A stretch of 8,189 nucleotides of DNA from Spirochaetae bacterium HGW-Spirochaetae-9 (GCA_002839205.1 PGXP01000065.1:1-8189); one strand, 5' to 3'. Numbered from the stretch's first letter, positions 1 to 7,330 are shown. Notes: generated by a model from the letters alone, not told the origin. Program-made: numbers and translations.

Positions 1-1
1 C

Positions 2-628
2 GTCATGGCTCCGCTCAAGGAGACGATCGCCGCCTCTCTTCTCTTTTTCTCGGGCTGGAACAGGAAATACGCCCTCCTCGACCCGTTCTGCGGCTCGGGC
101 ACGATAGCCATCGAGGCGGCTCTGTACGCCCTCGATTTCGCGCCTGGGCTCATGCGCCGCTTCGCCTTCGAGGGGATGCCCGCCGTATCGCCGAAGCTGG
201 TGGACGAGGTTCGGGCCGAATTCGAGGGGCGGATAAGGCACGACGTGGACGTTGATATCAGGGCTTCCGACATGGATCCCGACGCCCTCAACGCGGCGCG
301 CGGCAACGCGGACGACGCGGGCATACTGGACTGGATCACCTTCGATAATAAAAAGGCCGAGGATCTTTCACCCTTCGCGGCGAAAGGCCACCTGTTGGCC
401 AATCCTCCCTACGGCAACAGGCTGGGGACGGAAGAAGAGGCCAAGGCTATCTATGAGGGGCTCGCGGAAATGCGTGATCGTTTCTCCTCGGGGGGCTGGG
501 CCATGGGTTTCATCACCGCCAGGGAGGATTTCGGGAGCGTATTCGGGATGCTTCCCGACGCGGCCCATCACATCCTCAATGGCGCCGAGGAACAATGGTT
601 TCACTGGTTTCCCGCCAAGGCTGAATGA
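2..628 (+). CDS. THUMP-type class I SAM-dependent rRNA methyltransferase, C-terminal part (5' truncated by window)
   Basis: This is the catalytic half of an RNA guanine-N2 methyltransferase of the RlmL/YpsC family, which modifies 23S rRNA using S-adenosylmethionine. Counting from the Met at position 5, the segment APLKETIAASLL (2-13) is the family's usual lead-in. It is followed by the SAM-binding motif DPFCGSGTIAIEAA (26-39), the acidic motif SDMDPDAL (88-95) that contacts the ribose, and the catalytic NPPYGNR (133-139). Family members are about 370-390 residues with an N-terminal THUMP domain; only about 208 residues are visible. The frame is open to the left edge, so the Met at 5 is internal rather than the start. 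The gene ends with TGA at 626-628, 18 nt before zwf, so co-transcription is likely. The enzyme class is near certain; the exact target base is inferred from the family. Confidence 0.9.
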   Translation, partial: VMAPLKETIAASLLFFSGWNRKYALLDPFCGSGTIAIEAALYALDFAPGLMRRFAFEGMPAVSPKLVDEVRAEFEGRIRHDVDVDIRASDMDPDALNAARGNADDAGILDWITFDNKKAEDLSPFAAKGHLLANPPYGNRLGTEEEAKAIYEGLAEMRDRFSSGGWAMGFITAREDFGSVFGMLPDAAHHILNGAEEQWFHWFPAKAE

Positions 629-646
629 GGAGCATCGACGAGGATC

Positions 647-2245
647 ATGGAAATAAAATCGGAAAATTACCCCATCTGCAGTCTTGAGAGCAGGGCTTTC
701 GAGCCTGATCCGGCGATTTTCGTCATATTTGGCGCCACGGGGGATCTTTCGCACAGGAAGATTTTCCCCGCGCTCTTCGACCTCTTCGCCGAATGGATAC
801 TCCCTCGCGATCTCCTCGTCATCGGATTTGCCCGCAAACCGCTGGACGACGCCTCCTTCAGAGCCGACCTCAGGCAGAGCTGCGCGAAATTCGCCCGTCG
901 GGGGAAATTCTCCGAGGAGCAGTGGGAATCCTTCGCCCAAAGAATTTTCTACCTGTGCTCAGATCTCGATGACCCCGATGGTTTCAGGCGACTGGCCAAT
1001 ATGATTGCGGGGCGGGATGCCGACTTCGCGGCAAAGCGGAAGGGGTATGCCCTTCCTGCCAACGCCCTCTTCTACCTCGCCGTCGGCCCCGAGCATTTCG
1101 GTGCGATAGCAGGCCGACTGGGGTCGGCAGGGCTGGGATCTGTCGACCAGAGGTCGACCGACCAGAGGTCGACCGACCAGAGGTCGACCGAACTTGGCGC
1201 GGCGGCACCGAAGGGCTGGCGCAGGCTCGTCGTGGAAAAGCCTTACGGCAGGGACGGCGAAAGCGCCAAAGCCCTCACCGCGAGCCTCCATGCAAACTTC
1301 CTTGAGAAGGACATCTACAGGATCGACCATTATCTGGGCAAGGAGACTGTCCAGAACCTCCTCTACTTGCGGTTCGCAAACCTTGTCTTCGAACCGGTAT
1401 GGAACAGAAACCATATTGAGGCTATCGATATTTCGGTGTTCGAGACGGAAGGAATTGGAGGCCGCGGCGGCTACTACGATTCGGCCGGCGCCGCGCGCGA
1501 CATGCTCCAGAATCACCTTGTCCAGCTCATGTGCCTGACGACCATGGAGCCGCCAGCCAGCCTCGATCCGGAAAGCATTCGCGACGAGAAGGTGAAGGTG
1601 CTCAGATCGATCTCCGCATCGATGCTCCAAGACATGGTCGCCCGATCGCGACGGGGACAGTACGTGAAGGGCAGGGGACCGAGCGGAGAGGCACTGCCGG
1701 CCTATAGGGAAGAATCTCGCGTAAAGCCCGATTCATCGACTGAAACCTTTGCCTCGCTCCGGCTGGAATTGGACAACTGGCGCTTTTCCGGCGTACCGAT
1801 CACCCTGTCGACCGGCAAGGCCTTTGCAGCGAAGTTCAGCCAGATAGTGATTCATTTCCGGCGGCCTCCCTCTGCCTTGTTCGCCGCCCAGTGTGGCGAT
1901 TTGCTGATGCACAATACGCTCACCATACGGATACAGCCTGACGAAGGCGTATGGCTGCGCTTCAATGCCAAGGTGCCGGGGATACCGGCCATAAAAGCGA
2001 ACGAACTTCGTTTTTCCTTCAGGGAAGTGGCCGACCATCTGCCCGAAGCCTACGAGCGGCTTATAGCCGACGCTCTTTCCGGCGATTCCACCCTCTTTAT
2101 CCGCGCCGATGAATCGGAACATGCCTGGCTTATCATAGACGAGCTGGAAAAGGCCTGGGCATCGGCCGATCCCGCCGCTGCCCCTGAGGCCGGTGGTCTC
2201 CTCAAGTATCCGGCAGGCTCGCCCATTCCGGAAACCCTTCCATGA
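647..2245 (+). CDS. zwf: Glucose-6-phosphate 1-dehydrogenase
   Basis: This cytoplasmic enzyme oxidises glucose-6-phosphate to 6-phosphogluconolactone with NAD(P)+, the entry step of the oxidative pentose phosphate pathway. The 532-residue protein has the dinucleotide-binding motif FGATGDL (28-34), VVEKPYG (195-201), the substrate signature RIDHYLGKE (225-233) and the QNH segment (288-290) carrying the presumed catalytic His. The C-terminal domain is complete. The start is fixed: an in-frame TGA (626-628) lies 21 nt upstream, and no alternative ATG, GTG or TTG precedes the nucleotide-binding motif. The ribosome site is weak (GAGG at 640-643, 3 nt from the ATG). Members usually have about 480-510 residues. 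The excess here comes partly from a low-complexity insert at about residues 159-187, containing DQRST three times, between the beta-strand ending FYLAV and the EKPYG motif. All catalytic motifs are intact, so I expect an active enzyme. Confidence 0.97.
   Translation: MEIKSENYPICSLESRAFEPDPAIFVIFGATGDLSHRKIFPALFDLFAEWILPRDLLVIGFARKPLDDASFRADLRQSCAKFARRGKFSEEQWESFAQRIFYLCSDLDDPDGFRRLANMIAGRDADFAAKRKGYALPANALFYLAVGPEHFGAIAGRLGSAGLGSVDQRSTDQRSTDQRSTELGAAAPKGWRRLVVEKPYGRDGESAKALTASLHANFLEKDIYRIDHYLGKETVQNLLYLRFANLVFEPVWNRNHIEAIDISVFETEGIGGRGGYYDSAGAARDMLQNHLVQLMCLTTMEPPASLDPESIRDEKVKVLRSISASMLQDMVARSRRGQYVKGRGPSGEALPAYREESRVKPDSSTETFASLRLELDNWRFSGVPITLSTGKAFAAKFSQIVIHFRRPPSALFAAQCGDLLMHNTLTIRIQPDEGVWLRFNAKVPGIPAIKANELRFSFREVADHLPEAYERLIADALSGDSTLFIRADESEHAWLIIDELEKAWASADPAAAPEAGGLLKYPAGSPIPETLP
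1145..1189 (+). repeat. Three perfect in-frame 15-nt tandem repeats inside zwf
   Basis: The unit GACCAGAGGTCGACC occurs three times without mismatch (1145-1159, 1160-1174, 1175-1189) and encodes DQRST at residues 167-181. Each junction carries the 8-bp palindrome GGTCGACC (1152-1159, 1167-1174, 1182-1189), and a degenerate fourth copy (TGTCGACC) lies at 1141-1148. The arms GTCGACC and GGTCGAC flank AGA, so each unit could form a small hairpin. Fifteen is a multiple of three, so copy-number change would keep the frame. The repeats fall in a loop region of the dehydrogenase, away from the catalytic motifs. Confidence 0.95.
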
Positions 2246-2991
2246 GCATCGCTCTGCGCCGCTTCTCCGATGATGCCGCGTGGAAAGGCGCGATACTGGC
2301 CTGTTTCGAGGAAGCCCTGAAAGCGGCGATTGACCGCGGACAGAAGGCCTTCCATGCGAGCCTGGCGGGAGGCAGCACGCCTGAACCCGTCTACCGTGCC
2401 TTGGCGGCGGCTCCCTCCCTTGCGGCCCTGAGCACCGATATCCTCATTCACCTCTGGGTTGGGGACGAGAGGGACGTGGAAGCGACCAGTCCGCTTCGCA
2501 ATGGACGGATGATAGCCGGAATATTTATGGAAGGGCCAGTCTCGGCCGCGATGCGATGGAACCGATCGCCCGTCCTTCATCTTTGGCCAAAGGGCGACCG
2601 GATAGCCGCCTGTGCGACCTATGCCCGTGAAATCGAAGACACTCTCGGCCCAAATCCGGAATTCGATCTCGCCATCCTCGGCATGGGTGCCGACGGCCAC
2701 ACTGCAGGCCTCTTTTCTCTCGCCGATGTGGCTGATAGCGCGGCAAATCCAGCACGCCATGCTACGGCACCCCAAACAGCGACACCCTTCACCCTGTCGA
2801 CGGTCGCTCCTTCCGAACCCCGGCTTCGGATGACGATGGGAGCCAGCCTTCTCAAGCGTTCGCTCGTATCCATGATTCTCGTGCGGGGAAAGGGTAAAGC
2901 GGCGATTCTCGCTGCCATCCTGAAAGGCGGCGAATTTCCCTTGACTGCTGCCGTCAATTCTGACGCAGAGTTCTTTTATCTCGAGGAGTGA
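2242..2991 (+). CDS. pgl: 6-phosphogluconolactonase
   Basis: This enzyme hydrolyses 6-phosphogluconolactone, the product of Zwf, to 6-phosphogluconate in the cytoplasm. The 249-residue protein is a normal length for the DevB/Pgl family (glucosamine-6-phosphate isomerase-like fold). It shows the phosphate-binding LAGGSTP (41-47), WVGDERDV (72-79), FDLAILGMGADGHTAGLF (141-158) and a C-terminal APSEPRLRMT segment (189-198). The ATG overlaps the zwf stop as ATGA (2242-2245), and no strong Shine-Dalgarno sequence precedes it, which suggests translational coupling to zwf. The pairing of consecutive pathway steps in one unit supports the call. It ends in TGA, which overlaps or abuts the next gene. 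Confidence 0.95.
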   Translation: MSIALRRFSDDAAWKGAILACFEEALKAAIDRGQKAFHASLAGGSTPEPVYRALAAAPSLAALSTDILIHLWVGDERDVEATSPLRNGRMIAGIFMEGPVSAAMRWNRSPVLHLWPKGDRIAACATYAREIEDTLGPNPEFDLAILGMGADGHTAGLFSLADVADSAANPARHATAPQTATPFTLSTVAPSEPRLRMTMGASLLKRSLVSMILVRGKGKAAILAAILKGGEFPLTAAVNSDAEFFYLEE

Positions 2992-2996
2992 CAGCT

Positions 2997-3758
2997 ATGA
3001 GATCCCTGCTTTTCCCGGCGGTGCTTGCAGCCTGCCTCGCTCTTCCACTTCAATCCCAGGGCTTGACGCCTGCGCGCTCACTGACTTTCTCGGATTATAA
3101 ATGGGACATCAGGCATACTGTCGAACCCGAAGGTCCCATGGGGAATCAGTTTGGCGGCGACGCTCGCACCACGGTGCTGAACGCGGACGGATCCCTTACC
3201 CTGTCCATCGAGTACAAGGACGGTGTATGGCGCGCCGGCGAAGTGACGACGCAGAAGAATCTGGGGTACGGAACCTACCTCTTCAAGCTTCGGACTCCTC
3301 CCTCAAGGCTCGATCCGCGGGCCGTTCTTGGGCTTTTTACCTATTCCAGAAGCGCCGCCTACAGCCACCGTGAAATCGATATCGAACTTTCTGCCTGGGG
3401 CAGGCAGGATATCCCCGTCTATGGCCAGTTTGTCATCCAGCCCTGGGATGTCCCGGGACAGCTGAGCAGCTTTGACATTTTGGCAATAGAAGCTGCCGCT
3501 ACCTATGCCTTCACCTGGTCGGAAGGGAGAGTCGATTTCGCAACCTGGAAAGGCTATGGCCAGTGGCCTCAGCCCGGCTCGCCCGAACTCATCTCCGCGT
3601 GGACTTTTATCGACGCCAAGGCGGTGCCAAAGCCATCGAGCAAGGTCCATATCAATCTCTACCTTGCCGAAGGCACCATTCCCCCCCTGGCGGCATCGGG
3701 CGATCCCAGCCTCTCTGTCACCATAGACGCTTTCGAATTCATACAGGCTAAAAAATAG
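2997..3758 (+). CDS. Secreted GH16-like (concanavalin-fold) glycoside hydrolase, small
   Basis: This is a 253-residue exported protein resembling glycoside hydrolase family 16 (laminarinase/lichenase-type). An N-terminal signal peptide (MRSLLFPAVLAACLALPLQS, 1-20) is followed by features of the beta-jelly-roll fold: KNLGYGTYLFKLRTPP (88-102), the catalytic signature HREIDIEL (124-131), AATYAFTWSEGRVDF (167-181) and a last strand VTIDAFEFI (241-249). In GH16 the motif E-I-D-I-E provides the nucleophile (E126), the helper Asp (D128) and the acid/base (E130); all three are present. I chose ATG 2997 because GAGGAG (2983-2988) sits 8 nt upstream; a GTG at 2988 overlapping the pgl stop is an alternative adding three residues. 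The substrate cannot be told from sequence. It follows pgl closely and is probably in the same transcript. GH16 membership is likely, but the protein could be a non-catalytic carbohydrate-binding relative. Confidence 0.75.
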   Translation: MRSLLFPAVLAACLALPLQSQGLTPARSLTFSDYKWDIRHTVEPEGPMGNQFGGDARTTVLNADGSLTLSIEYKDGVWRAGEVTTQKNLGYGTYLFKLRTPPSRLDPRAVLGLFTYSRSAAYSHREIDIELSAWGRQDIPVYGQFVIQPWDVPGQLSSFDILAIEAAATYAFTWSEGRVDFATWKGYGQWPQPGSPELISAWTFIDAKAVPKPSSKVHINLYLAEGTIPPLAASGDPSLSVTIDAFEFIQAKK

Positions 3759-3762
3759 AAAG

Positions 3763-3794
3763 GGGCTGTCCAGGATCATTTACCTGAACAGCCC
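3763..3794. terminator. Bidirectional intrinsic terminator between convergent genes
   Basis: A 12-bp stem (GGGCTGTCCAGG at 3763-3774 with CCTGAACAGCCC at 3783-3794, one C/A mismatch) encloses the 8-nt loop ATCATTTA. On the minus strand the hairpin is followed by CCTTTCTATTTTTT, a good U-tract, so it should end transcription of the ATPase gene. On the plus strand the tail is only CTTCCTT, so it is weaker for the zwf-pgl unit. Its position, 4 nt after the GH16-like stop and between converging genes, fits. Confidence 0.8.
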
Positions 3795-3854
3795 TTCCTT
3801 GCGATCGATTTGCTTTCGATCACGCATCCATCATGCTGAAATCTACCAGACTCA

Positions 3855-4559
3855 TCAGCTCTCGGCTATAAGAAGTGACTTTGTATCCAGCTTTAGGTTC
3901 AGTTCTTTAGGGTTCACTCTTTCGTGATCCTTCGCTACCTTGAAGTGGATATGATCGTGCATGGGCTCCAGGACGATGAGGACGGAGACAAGAGGAAGAA
4001 GCTCCCTCAGTATGATAGGCACGCCACTTTTGTCAAAGAGGGGATCCGCGCCGGAGAGGGTGCAGGAATACCAGACTTCGAGTCCCATTTCCTGAATAAA
4101 GGCTTTTACCTTCTCAAATCGTTCCACCGTTCCGCGGGAAAAGTCGAAGCCGTCGACGATGACGGTCTTGGCGCCGAAGCCGCCTTCGACGATCATCGCC
4201 TTGAGGGAGCGGGTGATCTGGTCGACCGAAACGCCTTCCTGGGTGAAGTTCATGATGACGCGATTGCGTACCAGCTGGTCCTTCAGGTTGCCGATATCTT
4301 CCAGGTTCTTCCGCTTCGCGATCTCGTCGAAAATATTCTCGTACCACGATATGACATAGCTCGTGTGGGCATTGAATGAGACATGGATAACCTTCTCGCC
4401 CTGGATGAGCTTGTCGAGCGCCATCTGAACGAGGACAGAGGTTTTGCCTATGCCCTTCCTGCTGGCGATGATGCCAATGTTGCCAGCCCCGAGGCCGCCT
4501 TCTATGGACTTTTCAAGCATGCGCACGGAGCTTTTCGATATGAATTCTTCCTTCAGCAT
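3855..4559 (-). CDS. RecA/DnaB-fold P-loop ATPase of unknown function
   Basis: I do not recognise a named family. The 234-residue protein has one RecA-like ATPase core. A Walker A-like segment IIASRKGIGKTS (30-41) resembles the IIAARPSMGKT form of DnaB helicases, a Walker B strand KTVIVDGFDF (131-140) ends in Asp136, and a C-terminal segment HFKVAKDHERVNPKEL (205-220) resembles the last strands of the DnaB/RadA core. Where DnaB has SLEM, with its catalytic Glu, this protein has SFNA (61-64), so hydrolysis may be weak or lost. No signal peptide, membrane segment or zinc finger is visible. The start ATG has a strong AGGAGG four nt upstream. It lies 62 nt downstream of fusA on the same strand and may be co-transcribed with it. 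It could be a KaiC-, RadA- or DnaB-derived regulator; DNA binding is not shown. Confidence 0.8.
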   Translation of the reverse strand: MLKEEFISKSSVRMLEKSIEGGLGAGNIGIIASRKGIGKTSVLVQMALDKLIQGEKVIHVSFNAHTSYVISWYENIFDEIAKRKNLEDIGNLKDQLVRNRVIMNFTQEGVSVDQITRSLKAMIVEGGFGAKTVIVDGFDFSRGTVERFEKVKAFIQEMGLEVWYSCTLSGADPLFDKSGVPIILRELLPLVSVLIVLEPMHDHIHFKVAKDHERVNPKELNLKLDTKSLLIAES

Positions 4560-4574
4560 GTGACCTCCTGCCTT

Positions 4575-4580
4575 AGTATA
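4575..4580 (-). promoter_or_regulatory. Possible -10 element (TATACT) for the ATPase gene
   Basis: On the minus strand TATACT lies 15 nt before the ATPase start codon. No convincing -35 is seen at 16-18 nt spacing (TAGCCC is the 17-nt candidate) and there is no TG extension. A transcript from here would have a very short leader carrying the AGGAGG site. This is weak evidence; read-through from fusA is equally possible. Confidence 0.25.
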
Positions 4581-4596
4581 CCCGCATTTCGGCGGA

Positions 4597-4616
4597 TGGG
4601 CTAAAAATTATGCCCA
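4597..4616 (-). terminator. Small hairpin after fusA, possible weak terminator or attenuator
   Basis: TGGGC (4597-4601) pairs with GCCCA (4612-4616) across a 10-nt AT-rich loop, 5 nt beyond the fusA stop codon. A second short stem (CCGC/GCGG) follows on the minus strand. The stems are only 4-5 bp and no U-tract follows, so strong termination is unlikely; partial attenuation or 3'-end stabilisation of fusA mRNA is possible. Confidence 0.25.
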
Positions 4617-4621
4617 AAAAT

Positions 4622-6712
4622 TTATCGCTGATGCTCTTTCCTGCGCTTCTCGAGGTAATCTTCCTTGAGCTGGTCGGAGATCGACGTGGGGACCTTGCTG
4701 TACTTCTCGAACTCCATCGTGAACTCGGCCTTGCCCTGGGTGAGCGAACGGATGACGGTAGAGTAGCCGAACATCTCGGCGAGTGGAACCTCGGCCTCGA
4801 CGCGGCAGAACGTCCCGTCCTCGGTGCTCGCGGTGATGATGCCGCGCCGCTGGTTGAGGGAGGCGAAGATGTTGCCCTGGAACTCGTTCGGGCCTTCGAC
4901 GCTCACCTTCATCACCGGTTCGAGGATCGCGGGCTTGGCCTTGTCGTATGCTTCCCTGAAGGCGCCAATGGCCGCCAGCTGGAATGCTATGTCGGAGGAG
5001 TCGACCGAATGGCTCTGTCCGTCGTTGACGACGCAGCGCACGTTGACGATAGGGAAGCCGATCAGGCTGCCCTTCTGCGTCGAGGCCTTGAAACCCTTGT
5101 CGCAGGAGGGGATGTATTCGATGGGAATGGCACCGCCCTTTACCTGGTTGACGAATTCGTAATTCAGCTCAGGCGCGGGCTCGATGTAGCCGGCGACGCG
5201 GCCGTACTGGCCCGAACCGCCCGTCTGCTTCTTGTGGGTATAGTTGAAATCGGCTCTCTGGGTGATGGCTTCGCGGTAGGCAACCTGCGGCCTGCCGATG
5301 TCGACTTCACACTTGTACTCGCGGCGCATGCGCTCGACATACACTTCGAGGTGAAGCTCGCCCATGCCCTTGATGATGGTCTGGTTGGATTCGGGGTCGA
5401 CATAGCTCTGGAAGGTTGGATCTTCCTTTGTGAAGCGGTTGAGTGCCTTACCCATCTGGTCAGAGGATTTTTTGTCCTTGGGCTCGATGGCCAGGGAGAT
5501 GACGGGTTCGGGGATATACATGGAGGACATCGCGTAGTTGAGGTCAGGATGGCAGAAAGTGTCGCCCGAGGCGCATTCGATGCCGAAGAGGGCCACGATG
5601 TCGCCGCAGTAGCCTTCGGAGATGTCTTCCATGGAATTGGAATGCATGCGTACGAGTCGTCCCACCTTGAAGCGCTTGCGCGACCTCGTGTTGTAGAGTT
5701 CGCTTCCCTTCTTGAGTTCGCCCTGGTAGATGCGCACATAGGTGAGCTGGCCGTACTGGCCGTCCTCGAGCTTGAAGCCGAGGGCTACGACAGGCAGGGA
5801 GGGATCGGAAATGAGGGTGACTTCCTTCTCGCTGTCGTCGAGGTCGAGGGCTACGTTCGGCACTTCCGTTGGGTCGGGTAGATAGGAGAGGACGCCATCC
5901 AGAAGGATCTGGACGCCCTTGTTCTTGTAGGCCGATCCCACGAAAACGGGCACGAGCTTTTCGGCTATGCAGCCGAGGCGGATAGCTTTCATAAGCTGCT
6001 CGTTGGTGAAATTCCCGTCGAGATAGGCTTCGGCGAGTTCGTCGGAGAACATTGAGGCTGCTTCCGCGAGCTCCTCGCGGTAGCGTTCGGCGTCGGCCTG
6101 GAGATGGGCAGGGATATCGGCGTAGCGGATGTCCTCGCCGGAAGGACCATCGAAATATACAGCTCGCATCAGAATGAGGTCGATGACGCCCTCCAGCTTG
6201 TCCTCGAGCCCGATGGGGATCGTGACGAAGGCCGGATTCAAGCCCAGTTTTTCCTGGAGCTGTGCCTTCACCTTGAAGGGGTTGGCGCCGGTGCGGTCGC
6301 ACTTGTTGATGAAGGCGAGCCGGGGCACGTGGTAGCGCTTCAGCTGCCTGTCCACCGTGATGGACTGGGATTGTACGCCCGCCACCGCGCAGAGGACGAG
6401 AATAGCCCCGTCGAGAACGCGCAGGGAACGCTCAACTTCGATGGTGAAGTCGACGTGTCCCGGCGTATCGATGAGGTTGATATCGTAGTCTTTCCACTGG
6501 ACGTTCGTGGCTGCCGACTGGATGGTTATGCCCCGCTCACGCTCGAGGTCCATGGAGTCCATGGTGGCTCCCGCACCGTCCTTGCCCTTCACCTCATGGA
6601 TCGCGTAGATCTTCTGGCAGTAGAAAAGGATGCGTTCGGAGAGCGTCGTCTTGCCCGAATCGATATGGGCCGAAATCCCAATGTTTCGCATTTTGTGAAT
6701 GTCGTTGGACAT
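4622..6712 (-). CDS. fusA: Translation elongation factor G, mitochondrial EF-G1-like (spdEFG1) type
   Basis: This GTPase drives translocation of tRNA and mRNA on the ribosome. The 696-residue protein is full length, with all G motifs: AHIDSGKTT (15-23), RGITI (60-64), DTPGH (82-86), NKCD (136-139) and GSA (259-261). Domain II follows (about 305-390), then domain III (about 400-475), domain IV with [13 protein letters not shown] (494-506), and domain V. The P-loop Ser19 (Ala in canonical FusA) and the segment [24 protein letters not shown] match mitochondrial EF-G1 and the spirochaete/planctomycete spdEFG1 group. In the spirochaete Borrelia and in mitochondria, EF-G1 does translocation and a separate EF-G2 does ribosome recycling; that division of labour is inferred here. 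ATG 6712 was chosen with GAGGTG about 10 nt upstream; Met8 is an alternative. The gene has its own promoter candidate, and the ATPase gene follows 62 nt downstream. Confidence 0.97.
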   Translation of the reverse strand: MSNDIHKMRNIGISAHIDSGKTTLSERILFYCQKIYAIHEVKGKDGAGATMDSMDLERERGITIQSAATNVQWKDYDINLIDTPGHVDFTIEVERSLRVLDGAILVLCAVAGVQSQSITVDRQLKRYHVPRLAFINKCDRTGANPFKVKAQLQEKLGLNPAFVTIPIGLEDKLEGVIDLILMRAVYFDGPSGEDIRYADIPAHLQADAERYREELAEAASMFSDELAEAYLDGNFTNEQLMKAIRLGCIAEKLVPVFVGSAYKNKGVQILLDGVLSYLPDPTEVPNVALDLDDSEKEVTLISDPSLPVVALGFKLEDGQYGQLTYVRIYQGELKKGSELYNTRSRKRFKVGRLVRMHSNSMEDISEGYCGDIVALFGIECASGDTFCHPDLNYAMSSMYIPEPVISLAIEPKDKKSSDQMGKALNRFTKEDPTFQSYVDPESNQTIIKGMGELHLEVYVERMRREYKCEVDIGRPQVAYREAITQRADFNYTHKKQTGGSGQYGRVAGYIEPAPELNYEFVNQVKGGAIPIEYIPSCDKGFKASTQKGSLIGFPIVNVRCVVNDGQSHSVDSSDIAFQLAAIGAFREAYDKAKPAILEPVMKVSVEGPNEFQGNIFASLNQRRGIITASTEDGTFCRVEAEVPLAEMFGYSTVIRSLTQGKAEFTMEFEKYSKVPTSISDQLKEDYLEKRRKEHQR

Positions 6713-6745
6713 CTTGAGCCTTCACCTCATTGCACTAGAATCGCA

Positions 6746-6761
6746 GGCGCCACAGAGCGCC
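6746..6761 (-). promoter_or_regulatory. Hairpin in the fusA 5' leader
   Basis: GGCGC (6746-6750) and GCGCC (6757-6761) form a 5-bp GC-only stem around a 6-nt loop, starting 33 nt before the fusA start codon and within the roughly 147-nt leader predicted from the upstream promoter. It does not cover the ribosome site. I do not recognise it as a known riboswitch or leader class; it may be incidental. Confidence 0.3.
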
Positions 6762-6865
6762 ATTCGCATCTCGAAAGGTACCTGGCAGCATAATCGATCG
6801 TTTTCGGGAGTGTTGAAAAAACTGCGGTTTGTTCCCATTCGCTAGAAAATCAGCTACCTGAGTAC

Positions 6866-6894
6866 AGTATAGTGAAGAGGATGGGTTTTTTCAA
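6866..6894 (-). promoter_or_regulatory. Sigma-70-type promoter for fusA
   Basis: On the minus strand TTGAAA (6889-6894) and TATACT (6866-6871) are separated by exactly 17 nt; each hexamer differs from consensus at one position. Transcription would start near 6859, giving a leader of about 147 nt before the fusA ATG at 6712. The -35 lies 7 nt beyond the osmC stop codon, so fusA can be transcribed independently of osmC, although no clear terminator separates the two. Confidence 0.65.
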
Positions 6895-6901
6895 TCCCCG
6901 G

Positions 6902-7318
6902 TCAGATATACTCGATATCCCAGGTGAGGGGAGCCGTATCCTTCAGCATCGCACTCACGCCGCAGTATTTTTCCTGGGAGAGCGTACATGCCTTCCTCAC
7001 ATTGTCGGGATTGAGGTTGTCGCTCTTCCTGAACTGATAGACCAGCTTGATGGCGACATATTTTTTCGGGTGTTCCGCCCCACTCTCGGCTTCAGCCTTC
7101 ATGGCGAACCAGGTGCAGGGCTCCCTCATTTTTCTGAGGATCGAAACGACATCCATGCCTGAGCAGCCTGTCAGCGCCGCGAGTAGGAGGGCTTTGGGCC
7201 GGGCACCCGAATCCTTGCCGCCCTCGGGGGCAGCTGCATCCATGACGATCCTGTGGCCGTTCACGTCGGCTTCAAATGCCATATCTCCAGTCCAGCCTGT
7301 CGTTACATCGCTTTTCAT
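6902..7318 (-). CDS. OsmC/YhfA-family thiol peroxidase-like protein
   Basis: The OsmC family contains small cytoplasmic dimeric proteins; true OsmC and Ohr members reduce organic hydroperoxides with two cysteines. This 138-residue protein has the hallmark segment PKALLLAALTGCSGMDVVSIL (41-61) with the presumed peroxidatic Cys52, and EKYCGVSAML (116-125) with the second Cys119. The spacing of 67 residues is close to that of E. coli OsmC. Glu/Arg partners are not confidently assigned, and the protein resembles the YhfA-like branch more than Ohr, so its peroxidase activity is uncertain. Two further cysteines (68, 111) are present. The start ATG has a strong GGAGG 6 nt upstream. The gene is divergent from the MFS transporter, with 72 nt between start codons, and precedes fusA on the same strand. 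Confidence 0.88.
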   Translation of the reverse strand: MKSDVTTGWTGDMAFEADVNGHRIVMDAAAPEGGKDSGARPKALLLAALTGCSGMDVVSILRKMREPCTWFAMKAEAESGAEHPKKYVAIKLVYQFRKSDNLNPDNVRKACTLSQEKYCGVSAMLKDTAPLTWDIEYI

Positions 7319-7330
7319 CGTTTTCCTCCA

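Noticed and set aside
368..940. Minus-strand open frame across the methyltransferase-zwf junction
   Set aside because: It overlaps two well-supported genes on the other strand and has no recognisable motif.
1145..1189. CRISPR-like array
   Set aside because: Units are 15 nt, directly adjacent without spacers, and read in frame within zwf.
3803..3821. Second hairpin GATCGA/TCGATC between the convergent genes
   Set aside because: Only 6 bp with no U-tract on either side; the stronger adjacent hairpin at 3763-3794 explains termination.
4220..4227. Another GGTCGACC copy, inside the ATPase gene
   Set aside because: An isolated 8-mer without the flanking repeat unit; it encodes part of an ordinary VSVDQ segment and is expected by chance at this base composition.
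4610..5881. A 423-codon open frame on the plus strand, antisense to fusA
   Set aside because: It mirrors fusA codon structure, is full of low-complexity Leu/Val/Asp/Gly, and has no recognisable domain; fusA on the other strand matches EF-G end to end.
6104..6793. Second long plus-strand open frame over the 5' part of fusA
   Set aside because: It is a shadow of the EF-G GTPase domain and ends in the fusA leader; no independent coding signal.
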